DNA from: Isoetes taiwanensis
Lineage: Eukaryota > Streptophyta > Lycopodiopsida > Isoetales > Isoetaceae
Direction of reading: 5' to 3'
Assembly (NCBI GenBank): GCA_021234155.1
Contig: JAJEKV010000015.1
Span: 12,584,304 to 12,648,303 of the forward strand
DNA length: 64,000 bases
Shown piece by piece: positions 40,973 to 51,340 of the stretch (positions are counted from its first letter, which is position 1; every line of letters starts with the position of its first letter). Position numbers and translations under genes: made by a program. The notes beneath the pieces were generated by a model, which was not told the origin of the DNA, did no database searches, and was given only the letters and a program-made list of their open reading frames with translations.

Positions 40973-41570
40973 TTGTCTTCTTTTTTTTCACAACCACATG
41001 AATATCTTCAATACAAGCAGCAGATCAATCCCACACTAGCACGAGATCTACAACGCTATTTTCATACATATCTGCCCATGAAGAAGCGCAGACTAATAAT
41101 CTCCATTCGAACGGGGGCGCATCGCCTCTGCATTGAGACAGACAAATGGACTGGGGAGGCACGCGAGGACAGGATTTGTTTGTTGTCAGCAGAGAGCCAT
41201 TGAGGATGAATGCCATGCCCTTCGGAGCTATCCCCACATATGACCATATCGGGGCATGCTATGTTCAGCCACTACATGTGCTGCTAGACACGACCTCTGT
41301 GGGCTCACTGGAATCATATCTTCAAGAGATCACGGATACACGCACTCAGCTATGTCCTCTGGCACGACGCGGAAGTGTACCTTAATCATCTTTGTATAGT
41401 TTGTTAGCATGCCTATTACTGCCAAGGTTTTTTTTTCGAGAACTCTTTGGGGAGGGGGTTTTCTAATCTTGACAGTAATACACGATGTTTTCTTTGTGTG
41501 GGTCCCATAGGCCAGTTGCTCTCTGAGGACGATAAAAATACATTCAATCCTATTCAATTCAATTCAATAT
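40973..41570 (+). mobile_element. 5'-truncated LINE with ORF2 C-terminus, hairpin and (ATTCA)n tail
   Basis: The plus-strand frame 40973-41203 carries the last part of a LINE ORF2: YLQYKQQINPTLARDLQRY, IISIRTGAHRLCIETDKW, AREDRIC. It lines up with HRLAIETGRWSKIPVEDRIC of the large LINE at 14.6-18.7 kb. Downstream are the 3' hairpin (41413-41480), GGGTCCCATAGGCC, GAGGACGATAAAAATAC and an (ATTCA)n tail to about 41570. This copy ties the hairpin module to a LINE coding region. Frames are broken, so it is dead. Confidence 0.85.
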
Positions 41571-43990
41571 AATATTTTGATGTGCACATTAGTAACGATT
41601 AAGGGCGACAATGCAAAAATACAAGAAAAGAAGATTAAAAAATTGTATTTGGATATCTTGATAAATTTGGACAGTGTCATAGAGGGTATGGCATCCCAAG
41701 AAATCACTCATATAAAAGGGCCTTCAAAGTAGCGTTGTATAATGCCATCAATTAAGCATAAACTGGAACATCAATTACTACTACAATAATTAGAATAATG
41801 GTTCATGACGACAGGCTTATATAGAAGGAAAATTCTCAAATTTGGGTCAGCCTAACATGATCCTTTGGCTTTGGCTTCAAAATTATCTTGCTAGTCATCA
41901 GCATAAATAGAGTTAGCAACCAGGAAGGCAAAGCATCAGTTGTCGAGCTTACAACAATATTTGTTACTAGTGATAGTGCCTAGCATTGCTGGGCTATAAG
42001 GCAATTATTAGGTTCAATGTTGTAAAACTCATGCAGCATTGATTGTGTGCAATTTGGGCTTTAATTCTTGTATGTTGCTTTATATTATGATGCAATTTCA
42101 ACACTGCTGACGTACCTATAATTCTCTTTCTGTTACATTAGAACAAATAATATAGGTCAATTTTTTAGAACAGGAAGCAAGGAGTACTTAGGACAGAAAG
42201 CAAACTTGAAGATTGGGTAGTAATTGTTAGATGCATAAAGAAGATTGAGCACTAAATGGTATAAAAAAAAAAAACTTGCTTGGCAATCAATCCATTGCAC
42301 CAAGTTCTCACAGTAGCCATGTTAACCTTTAGTAGCCTTATTCATGTGGTACTAAAGAGCATGAATAGTAGTTCAGTGCATGATACCGTAGTTCAAAGCA
42401 ATATAAGTTTGCTCAAAGCATATTAATTTTTTGCATGCTCTCTTCTTCAGTATCATAATATTCTAATAAGCAATAGCATGTATCAAATTGCATCTTCCCT
42501 TCTTCAGTATTATAATATTTTAATAAGCAATAGCAAATATCCATTACCACGCTTGGCATACATGTTTACCACAATATAGTTACTGCAGATTCACAGTGCA
42601 CCAGTTGAGCATGTTTACCACGATATAGTAACTGCAGGATTCACGGTGCACCAATTGAGCATGTATCAATTTCCCTTCTATTATTGCTGTATTGGAGACC
42701 TACTTGCAGAAACGATTCACTGGCCAAAACTTTAGGTGCATAATACTACTCTTTCGGATGTACTGCAACATAGAATCACCAGAGTTAACCCAAAATTATA
42801 TTTGTCAAGGAACACTGCCTTGCAGTCGTCGGATTTACAACATATAACAGGATCCACTATAGCAACAACATCTCCATTATACAGCAGATATAATGCAAGG
42901 ACAATACCATTCGGCAAAAAATCAAAAAGAAAAGAAGTAAAACTCGTCTACACTGCTTAGCTCCTGTGTTCTGCATGCGAAAAGAGCCTCTAGGATATGG
43001 CTACTGGAAGCAAAGCAAGCAAATCCGAGATTAGGACAACTCCCAAAACAGACCGAGCCTCATCAGCATACTGCATACTGCAACCAAGTAGATGAAGCAT
43101 TCTGATGTTTTTAGACCAACCTTGAAAACCAAGAGCCAACCAGTTTTCTTATTCAAGCACTATAGAACCATAAAAAATCCGTTGCTAGAGAGTTTAGGGA
43201 TCATAACTAAGTAGAATGGGTAGAGTGGGCTCTACCCTAGCCACCATAGCCTGTCCTTAAGACACCATCCATCTCTGGATCAAAAAAACAAATCTCTGAT
43301 TACCTGCAACGATACTGCTACCAAAACGGCATCAACGTGATAGTTGGGAAATCACAGCAAAATCCTAGCTCGCCTCCAGATCGATTCAAAGGATGTTCGA
43401 CATCGGCTCAAAGTTACATTGCCGCATTGGAATGAATTGGGCCCGATCTAGGGTGTGATCTAGACCGTCTAACTCGAATGTAAAATCCGGGCCACCCAAA
43501 TTAGGGCGTGATGCACAACGGACACACCCTATAATTATTATTATATAGGATTTTATATATTTACAAAGAAGCAATTAGTTGATGCACGTTGAAACTATAG
43601 AAATGTAATTTTTGCAAGTGCGTTTGTTCTAGAAACTTACAACCATATAATCCCATATAACACGAAAATGGTATTCTTGCATGATGAAGGAATTAACCAC
43701 CCTTGCGAGGCTAATAAAGCTAGTGAATGGGCTGGCCCGGATGGTCCGAGCCCATTTACAGGATGTAACAACCAAGAAAGGGTGATTAACCCTTTTAACC
43801 GACAGCCTCGATTATTAGCTTGCAAACTAGGTCGTGATTATCAGCTTCCTAGCTTGGTTTATCAGCCCCTAGCTTATTTTATCACCATGAAAAGCCAAAA
43901 TCAAGGCAAGACATTTTATCTCTCAAGTGAATCCAAGGCATCATAGTTTGTTTATCAACTCAGTCCAGAGGGAACAACCAATTCTTCCCT
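41571..43990. other. No gene recognised; tandem duplications at 42428-42665
   Basis: AT-rich intergenic sequence. Two adjacent duplications are visible: CTTCTTCAGTAT...AATAAGCAATAGCA (twice, about 42442-42533) and ACCAC.ATATAGT.ACTGCAG..GTGCACCA.TTGAGCATGT (twice, about 42565-42664). No supported frame or RNA gene. Confidence 0.45.
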
Positions 43991-44024
43991 TCCGTGGACG
44001 ATAAAAATACCTTCCTTCCTTCCT
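43991..44024 (+). mobile_element. Minimal LINE 3' end with (CTTC)n tail
   Basis: TCCGTGGACGATAAAAATAC followed by CTTCCTTCCTTCCT. These 20 bp equal the last bases of the other LINE ends, so this looks like an extremely 5'-truncated insertion with its own microsatellite tail. Confidence 0.5.
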
Positions 44025-44572
44025 ATCACAAGGTTGGAACGAATGGCCATGATCAACTGGATCAAAAAGGCCATCCAGTTAAGGACCCTCAAAGGTGAGT
44101 CTAGATTTGCCATGTGGCTAGATCTATGCCAAACTAATAGGAAAGCCACGATTGATTTGAAAGTGCGTCAAGAAAGCAGTGTTCATCACAAAGTAGACAC
44201 TGCTTCTATGCATTGATATAAGCATTGACACTGCAACCCCATCTTCTTGGCTCAAGATTCACAGAATCATTATCAAATATATTAGTTCCCTATCAATTAT
44301 TAAGACATTCATTCAAATCAAAAGCTTTCTCCAAGAAATAAAGCTTCAATACATCCCATAATGTCAGTTATTCCAAGCGTTTAGGGGGAATTTGCAGCTC
44401 CAAATTCAATGCATCAAAAGTTTTAATGTGGAAAACCAAAAATATTAGGTAAAGAACAAAAGAACAAAATAATACGTGTACCTTGTCGGATTCTCAAATA
44501 TTTGGTGCTTGCAATGATGCAAACGATTATTGATTGCATGCATTATTTTGACTACACAATGGATATGGGGTA
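44025..44572. other. No gene recognised
   Basis: AT-rich sequence between the short LINE end and the fold-back elements. Confidence 0.4.
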
Positions 44573-44734
44573 GATAACGCCCTGGCCAGAGGGCGTTATG
44601 GGAATAAAATTCAAGGGCAATATGGCCATGGCCAAAATGGCGAGGGCGTGCAGGGGCACGCCCGATCCATTTTGGCCATGGCCATATTGCCCGAGAATTT
44701 TATTCCCATTAACGCCGAGGGCCAGGGCGTTATC
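44573..44734. mobile_element. 162-bp fold-back palindrome
   Basis: Almost perfect inverted repeat. The left arm begins GATAACGCCCTGGCC (44573-44587); the right arm ends GGCCAGGGCGTTATC (44720-44734). The arms close at GGGCGTGC-AGGG-GCACGCCC around a 4-nt loop (44644-44663). Internal blocks AATAAAATTC and CAATATGGCCATGGCCAAAA have their reverse complements in the other arm. This is the shape of a fold-back element or hairpin MITE. It has no coding capacity. Confidence 0.88.
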
Positions 44735-44736
44735 TC

Positions 44737-44868
44737 CCTTAACACCCTGTTCCAAGGGTGTTATGAGCCTTCATGATAATGCTCTAGGGTGTTATGAGCC
44801 TTCGTGATAATGCCCTAGGGCGTTCTGATTGTTTTAGGCATAAAAACCCAAGGAGCAGGGTGTTAAGG
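44737..44868. mobile_element. Second fold-back element next to the first
   Basis: Ends CCTTAACACCCTGTTCC (44737-44753) and GGAGCAGGGTGTTAAGG (44852-44868) are inverted with one mismatch. Inside are direct repeats of GGGTGTTATGAGCCTTC.TGATAATGC. The motif GGGYGTTAT is shared with the first palindrome, so the two are related or nested. Confidence 0.7.
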
Positions 44869-45520
44869 TTCAATAGCCATCCAATTGAGTTCTAGAATGT
44901 TCCATCTTTAGAGGGGAAGTTGTTGGGTATGATACAATGTACTAGTGCCATTGAAGTGAAGGTGGGGTAGATGAGCAAAGAATAGGTCAACGAATTTATG
45001 AACAAAAGTTGGTAGAGTAGGTGCCATAGCCAACTAACTGTTGAAATTGTTACATTCTTGAGCATAAAAGATGATAGATAGGTACAGTTTTAATGGTATG
45101 GACACTTTATGTTTAAATCACAGGTATATCCATGGTATATCCAGGTCTTTGTCATGTTAAAGCCATATAAAAAAGAAATACTCCTAATTTTTGTGGATAG
45201 CGAAACAAGGCATTACTATAGTGTGAAACTGGCTGGTTTAAACATAGGAAGTCCATGGCACGGGTTGCATAGGGGACGTATTAATGACTTCCAATTTGGA
45301 ATTCATTAACATCCAACAAGCCAGCCATAAATCTCCTACATCATCTAACCTAGCATGAAGCATTAAGTAAAAAACTAGTTTTCAGCTGGAAAATATACAA
45401 AGAATTTCATGGTTTTTTACCGCGAAACTTCCTGAGATTTTTTTTTCTTCTATTTTGAATGATTTCAATAGGTAGGCTGCAAGGTTTCTTGGAATTTATG
45501 GCTCATTGAATATTAGGTCT
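44869..45520. other. Upstream flank of the KCS gene
   Basis: AT-rich. It holds the presumed promoter region of the 3-ketoacyl-CoA synthase gene; no frame is supported. Confidence 0.4.
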
Positions 45521-45526
45521 TCACGC

Positions 45527-45534
45527 TATATAAA
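45527..45534 (+). promoter_or_regulatory. TATA box of the KCS gene
   Basis: TATATAAA about 150 bp upstream of the ATG at 45687, giving an expected transcription start near 45560 and a leader of about 125 nt. Confidence 0.55.
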
Positions 45535-45686
45535 TGCATACCAATCGTTTGAACAGCAGCACATTCTTTAACGTGTCCCCTTCTTCTCAATCAAGTCTTT
45601 CCTGCTACTTAAGTTAAAGCACTTGGAATAGTCTGTATTCTTGATTTTGAATTGCTTGCAGAAGTACAGACTCTGTTTTTCACAGC

Positions 45687-47180
45687 ATGGTTTCTGAGAT
45701 CCCATCCAATGGAAAAAATATGGGTGGACAAAAACCCATGCATCAGCGTATCCGCGGAGGATTTTCTGTCATGGTCATATTCATCACTTTCGTTTCCATA
45801 GCTCTGCAGGCAAATATGGCCCAATTTTTCAATTATGCTCCATATCTTGGCTGGATCATTGCAGCCATTTTTGGCCTAGTCATGTGGGTCAGATCAAAGC
45901 CTGCGCCAGTTTACCTGGTAGATTTTGCCTGCTACAAGCCAGATGACAGCAGAAAATGCTCACCAGAACTGATGGAGTATTTTGGTCAGAGGTTTGGAGT
46001 ATTTACAGAGAAAACGTTAGAGTTCGGCAAGAGGGTTATTCTGAAATCTGGAATAGGAGATGAGACATATGCACCGCCAGGCTATTTTCACGAAGATGGA
46101 GCCAAATTAACGCTGCAGCAAGCGAGGCAGGAAACAGAGGAGGTTCTGTTTGGAGCCATGGATGAGCTGCTAGAAAAAACGAGGATCAAGTGCTCAGAAA
46201 TTGGGGTTGTGGTAGTAAACTGCAGCTGTTTTAATCCAACTCCATCATGGAGTGCCATGATCGTGAACAAGTATAAGCTAGAGAAGCATGTGGTGACATA
46301 TAATCTGGGAGGCATGGGCTGCAGTGCAGGGATCATAGCCATTGATCTGGCAAAAACTCTGCTCAGATCTTCTGCTCATGCTCATACATATGCAGTAGTT
46401 CTCAGCACAGAAAATACCACACTCAACCTTTACTTAGGTAACTATAGACCCATGTTTGTCACTAATTGCCTTTTCAAAGTCGGCGGCGCCGCTATGCTTC
46501 TCACTAACAGAGGATCTGATAGATCAAGTTCCATGCTAGAGCTTCAGCACTGTGTTAGGGTTCATACTGGATCAGATGATAAGGCATATTCCAGCATATT
46601 CCTAGATGAGGACCCTAATGGTGTTGTAGGGGTTTCTCTCACCAAACATGTTAAGCATGCAGCAGCTGAGGCTCTTAAATTTAACTTTCTCAAATTAGGT
46701 CCTCTTGTTTTGCCTTGGTCCGAGAAGATCAAATTCTTGGTCAACCTTGCGCAGCATAAAGTGATGAAGATGCACGTGAAGAGATATATGCCAGATTTCA
46801 AAAGAGCATTTGATCATTTTCTGCTGCATCCTGGAGGCAGGGCAGTGCTTGATGAGTTGCAAAACAGGATGAATCTCAGTGATGTCTTAATGGAGCCTTC
46901 AAGGATGAGTCTGTATAGATTTGGCAATACTTCTAGTAGTTGCATTTGGTATGAGATGGCTTATTTGGAAGCCAAAGGAAGGATAAAAAAGGGGGATAGG
47001 ATTCTCCAGTTGGGGATTGGCTCTGGCTTTAAGTGTAACACCCTTGTGTGGAAAGCCCTTAGAGATATCCCTAGACCATCCAAGAACCCTTGGCTTGATT
47101 GCATCGACTCCTACCCTGTCCACATACCCATCGATAGGGAGGACTATCCCAGAGAGGAAATGTTACCTTCAAAACCCTAG
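45687..47180 (+). CDS. 3-ketoacyl-CoA synthase (KCS), very-long-chain fatty acid elongation
   Basis: An intact 497-codon single-exon gene. KCS enzymes condense malonyl-CoA with long-chain acyl-CoA in the ER, the first and chain-length-determining step of elongation for waxes, suberin and sphingolipids. Two N-terminal membrane segments (about residues 25-41 and 52-67) precede the FAE1/CUT1-type domain (from PVYLVDFACYKP). The catalytic triad is complete: Cys212 in NLGGMGCSAG, His381 in HPGGRAVLDEL and Asn414 in RFGNTSSS. The spacings (169 and 33) match the family. C-terminal GSGFKCNTLVWKAL is conserved. Oddities are LNLYLGNYRP after STENT, where the family usually has an N-W-Y-type segment, and HPGG for the usual HAGG. 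Length is typical. The start is the first ATG before the membrane segments, behind a TATA box. The gene stands alone among transposon relics. Confidence 0.96.
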   Translation: MVSEIPSNGKNMGGQKPMHQRIRGGFSVMVIFITFVSIALQANMAQFFNYAPYLGWIIAAIFGLVMWVRSKPAPVYLVDFACYKPDDSRKCSPELMEYFGQRFGVFTEKTLEFGKRVILKSGIGDETYAPPGYFHEDGAKLTLQQARQETEEVLFGAMDELLEKTRIKCSEIGVVVVNCSCFNPTPSWSAMIVNKYKLEKHVVTYNLGGMGCSAGIIAIDLAKTLLRSSAHAHTYAVVLSTENTTLNLYLGNYRPMFVTNCLFKVGGAAMLLTNRGSDRSSSMLELQHCVRVHTGSDDKAYSSIFLDEDPNGVVGVSLTKHVKHAAAEALKFNFLKLGPLVLPWSEKIKFLVNLAQHKVMKMHVKRYMPDFKRAFDHFLLHPGGRAVLDELQNRMNLSDVLMEPSRMSLYRFGNTSSSCIWYEMAYLEAKGRIKKGDRILQLGIGSGFKCNTLVWKALRDIPRPSKNPWLDCIDSYPVHIPIDREDYPREEMLPSKP

Positions 47181-47722
47181 AGGGCAAGATTGTTCAATGT
47201 AACCCTTCTTCCCTTCCTACTCCCAAAACCACCCCTATTGAAATTGGGGATGAGCATAACAATGATGAGCTGCTCTTGTTGGCTCTCAATGCCTGAAATA
47301 ATTTTTTTGTGCATTCAATAACTTGATACTTTTATGTTTATAAAACTTGCCTTGTAAAATAGTGTTTTAGTTCTTTAAGCATTGCTTTTAAACATGTTAA
47401 CATGAGACAAGTTGGTAATTCCTTTTTTTTTTTTTCTACCTTATTTAATTAGATCACCTTGGTTCGAGAAATTCCAAGGACCCTTGTAAGCCTCCAAATA
47501 GATTTGAGATTTAGCTTCTTATTTTAAGAAACACAGGAAAATTTCCAACTAAATTTTGTCTTGAGCTTTTTGATAAAATAGAAGATAGATATCTTCTTAT
47601 ATTATAATGTTATAGCGTGTTGTATCAAGCCCTAATTTGAATGGCCGAGATCATTTGATTGCATCCGAAGACCGAGATTTATCACAAGATTTTCCACTAT
47701 CGTGATTGGTCATGCTTTAGTC
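47181..47722. other. Downstream flank of KCS
   Basis: 3'UTR and AT-rich intergenic DNA, with a T-run at about 47423. No further gene. Confidence 0.45.
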
Positions 47723-48450
47723 TCTTGAGGAGAAAAGAAAAACGGAAAGGTGTAAACGGAAAATGGAGGAGGAAAGGGAAAATGTAAAGGGCGGAAAGGC
47801 ACAGGGAAAAGGGAAAAAAGAGAAAGCGAAAAGGGGAAAGGAAAAAGGACATGAGAAAAGGGGGAAGATCGAATTAGGAAAGGGAAAAAGAGAAGGGAAA
47901 AATGACATGGGAAAGGGACAAGAAAAGGGAGGGGGAAAGGGAAAACTGGCACCGGGAAAAAAGGAAGAGGGAAAGGGTGGGGAAAGTAGGAAAAGGGAAG
48001 GCGTAAAAAGGAACAAGAAAAAGGTGGGGAGAAGGGAGGGAAAAAAAGGGCATGGGGAAAGGAAAAAGAAAAAGGAAAAGGAAGGGGTAAAGGGAACCCG
48101 GAAAAACGGGCATGAGGAAAAGGGGAAGAGGGAAGGGGAAAGAGCATGAAAAAAAAGGGAAGAGGGAAAGGTGAAGAAAGGAAAAAAATGAAGTGAAAAA
48201 TAGCATTCCTTGATCTCTCAAGAGGAAAAGGAAAAACGAAAAAGTGAAGGGCAAATGGGCATGGAAAAAAAAAAAAAAGGAAAGAGTAGAAAAAGAGAAG
48301 ATGGAACGGGTGGAAAAAGGAGGAAAAGGGCAGGGCAAAGGGGAAGAGGAAAAGGGTGCAGAGAAAGGAAGGAAAAAAGAGCATGAAAAAAGAGAAAGGG
48401 AAAAAAGTATGAGAAAAAAGGGAGAGGGAAATTAGAAAATGGAAGAAGAA
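47723..48450. repeat. Homopurine minisatellite-like tract (about 720 bp)
   Basis: The plus strand is almost pure A/G for over 700 bp, broken only by short CATG-containing interruptions and a mixed stretch at 48200-48230. The phrase GCATG/ACATG followed by A and G runs recurs at irregular 30-90 bp intervals, suggesting a decayed tandem repeat. The long frames on either strand (Lys/Gly-rich on plus; Phe/Pro/Leu-rich on minus) are artefacts of composition. Such tracts can form triplex (H-DNA) structures. Confidence 0.88.
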
Positions 48451-49460
48451 AAAGGCGCCGGCGCCCGAGCTCTGGGTTCATGCAATAAAATTTGCTCCTA
48501 CGATATCTCTTATCCGTGTGAGTTTTCGCATACTTGGGCTCGCTGGAAAGCTTGCTCGAGCTCTTTTCGAGGTGTATAGTATAAGTCGCTTTGCATGTGG
48601 TTTGTTGCCCCAAACAGCTGATTTCCGGACTAGTTTGGATGTCATGGCTCCCCGCATGTGCCGATGGGGGATCGCTTGAGCCTCATGGCTTGGGGTTGAA
48701 GCCAAGGGAGATGGCGAGGAAGAAGAATCCTCCAAAGGGAAGGGCGCTGGTCTCCGCGATGCATGAAGAGGCACCTGGCCGAGGGAAGTGGCGGCAATTG
48801 GTGCCCGTGAGATGAGGGAGCTCTTGAAATCCCTTCTGTATTGCTCTTCCTCCTCAATATAATTCTGAGACCCCAAAGATTGTGTTTTGAGACTCCGGCC
48901 TTGATTCCATCAAGCATGCCCCTTTGAAACCGGATCTGCGGATGCCCTCTTCCCCCGCGCTTGGGAAGGGATCACTTGCCGGTGATGCTCCCGCCTCTAG
49001 GGTGCATGTAGCTGATGTGCCTCTAGGGTGCCGTGGCGGCAGCCCCCAACTCCCCGCGGCGCCTACCGGGCGAGTAATGACACCGCTGCTCGCATCACTT
49101 ACCGTGGTTTTCGATTGGATCAAGCGCAAGGCTCGGAGTGTAGGACCGCCTCGTTCAAGAGGCTCAAAATTTGTGGAGGATCATCACTGCTGACTGCAGC
49201 AGCTCTTCCGAGACTCCATGGATAGATATTGATCATACCGTGCATGTTCGCACTCATTGAGAATCTAGTTTCATTTGCGTATTGGGCTACTTCACTGGTT
49301 ACATATTGGACACGAGGAGGTTTAGCTCTTGGCTTGCCGGACATTTGAGGCGGATTGGTTTGCCTGTATCGCCTCAAATTCCTACCAAATAATTTTTTCA
49401 TAATCATGTTTGAGGTCGAAGTCTTCCATGCAAGTTTTATGCAGTAACGCTCACCATGAT
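48451..49460. other. GC-richer DNA with no confirmed gene
   Basis: Several overlapping frames on both strands without a recognisable family. A perfect 10-bp stem ATTTGAGGCG/CGCCTCAAAT lies at 49343-49352 and 49370-49379 around a 17-nt loop. The frame running down to 49120 on the minus strand is the continuation of the LINE relic into unrelated sequence. Confidence 0.4.
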
Positions 49461-49464
49461 CATA

Positions 49465-50030
49465 CCGGTAGTTGGTGGAGTCATCCCCGCTTCCCGCCTT
49501 ATGAATAGGGGTGACCTTGCTAACCATCCATTCTCGTGGGAGGCCCTCTCTCCTCATGGCCTCGATTGATTATCCCCTCGCCAAAGTCCCGAGCAAAGCC
49601 GGCCCACCCCATTTCAACAAATTTTGGCCCAAGTCCCTGCAAGTCCTTTGCTTTACCATTAGCAAGATGCCTAAGACCCTGGTGGATGTCCGCCTCTGAA
49701 AGCTGTAGTGTTTCTCCTAGCTGATCTGGCACGTCAGGGATAACTCCTCCAACCGCTGTCTCCACTGGTCTGAGGTAACATTGCCAGGTGGTTGATGCCT
49801 CTTATACGGGGGCTTTCTTGCTGCAAAGCATTCATTGGCTGCTGCGAGTAAGGCCTTCACCAACCATTCACACTTATCATGCAATGTATAGAGGGCATCA
49901 ATCCCCTGTAGCTCACGCTCAAGCGCTACCTCATATCCTGCTTGCTTCCGATAGTTCGGGGTGTATCCCAAACCCCGGGGGCGCCTGTCGCCCTGTCCTG
50001 TGGCCACGCCACTGAGTGCCTCCAATCCAA
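49465..50030 (-). pseudogene. LINE ORF2 relic (region before and into RT)
   Basis: Minus-strand frames at 50025-49717, 49765-49520 and about 49557-49465 follow LINE order. They give CEWLVKALLAAANECFAARK, TSDQWRQRLEE, LGETLQLSEADIHQGLRHLA, NGKAKDLQGLGPKFVE, GLPREWMVSKVTPIHKAGSG and DDSTNYR, the typical N-K-A-x-D-x-x-G...P-x-W...P-I-x-K pattern. The frame changes between parts, and the RT is lost after TNYR, where unrelated sequence begins. It is a different lineage from the LINE at 14.6-18.7 kb. Confidence 0.75.
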
Positions 50031-51340
50031 AGTTGCATCAAAGTCAAATAATTCATATCTGCAAAACATTTACCTTAGAATGTATAGCTCCATCATATGA
50101 TTAGTTCTTCCTAATGGAGAAGATGATAGACTTATCATGCACCAATTCATTAATATGAGGAAAAACAACTAATTTAAGAACCTTGAGCTAGCAAGCATAA
50201 TACATTTTGCTCATAGCAAGCTGGCATGCAAGACATACTTTGCTCATTCTAAGCTAGTTAGCATGATCATTTTTACAACTCTTAAGCTATCAAGCAGAAC
50301 ACATTTTACTCAGGTCGAAAGATAAGTTTATTCTTCATCATTTATCCTCATTAGTTGAATATTTTCTTTTGGTCAAGGATGAAACTAGGGAAAAAATGTT
50401 CTATACTTCCAAAATACATTTTTTTTTGGAAAATACGCACAGAAGTTTTAAGAAAAACGTCTGGAACCTATCCCTGCCTTATTGTCCATCGAGTGCAATG
50501 AGATCATACGAATTTATGAAATCGATCATTGAACTCTTTTCCATCATAAGATCATATAGAAAATGTCATCATATAGAATTCATGAAAGTTATATGTCCAA
50601 ATTTTATCTACAATATTGCTATGCTGCAAATGCAATCTAACCACAAGCCATGATTACATTGTCCTCATTCTACATATAACCATTCGGTGGAGATACTTGA
50701 ATTAAAAAAGAAAAGGAAGCAAAAATGGTTTGATAGTGGGAAGATCGTGTTTGGCTGTTAGAAAAAGTGGCATTGGACGACGTGCTTTTTACTATCTCTT
50801 GGATTGAGAAAATGCTTTGGCTTAATTGCAGGTTTTACATCAGCTACAGGTGTTAGAAGCTGCTCCTTTATTATCAATGAACGCCATTTTCAGTTATTTT
50901 ACTTGTAATTTGAATAATATCATTTCTGCAGCAGTGACAGAATGTGAAGAGAGAGCCATGTATTTGGCAGAAAATCTTGTTGTACTCAAAGCTCTGATGG
51001 AAAATCTGCTTGATTCTGGCATATTCTTTATTGTGAAATTCATGGCATCTTGTTGCACTTAAATCCAACTCTAGTAGGATACGAAAGGTTATACAAAGAC
51101 TGGCCAAATTTTGGCACATGATGCATCTTGTACTGCTGGTAATGCAACTCTTGTGCATGATGTGACTGGCTTGGTTGAGAAATTGAATGCTTTGTTGCTT
51201 TGCTAATTATTAGCCATGTTCTTTTGCCTATGCCCTACTGACAACCAAATGGGTTTAATTCCTAGAGCTCGGACAGGTTCATGAAGCCAGCTGCGAATCC
51301 CCATCACAAGGCACCCAAAGATTTAACTATCATAGATAAC
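50031..51340. other. No gene confirmed; possible lone exon at 50832-51061
   Basis: AT-rich. A frame after a TTAATTGCAG acceptor at 50831 reads VLHQLQVLEAAPLLSMNAIF and ECEERAMYLAENLVVLKALM to a stop at 51061. It could be an exon of an unrecognised helical protein, but nothing around it confirms this. Confidence 0.3.

Noticed and set aside
47710-48436. Long Phe/Pro/Leu-rich minus-strand frames that look like membrane proteins, and Lys/Gly-rich plus-strand frames
   Set aside because: They arise from the homopurine tract, where stop codons are rare; residue use simply mirrors the A/G composition.
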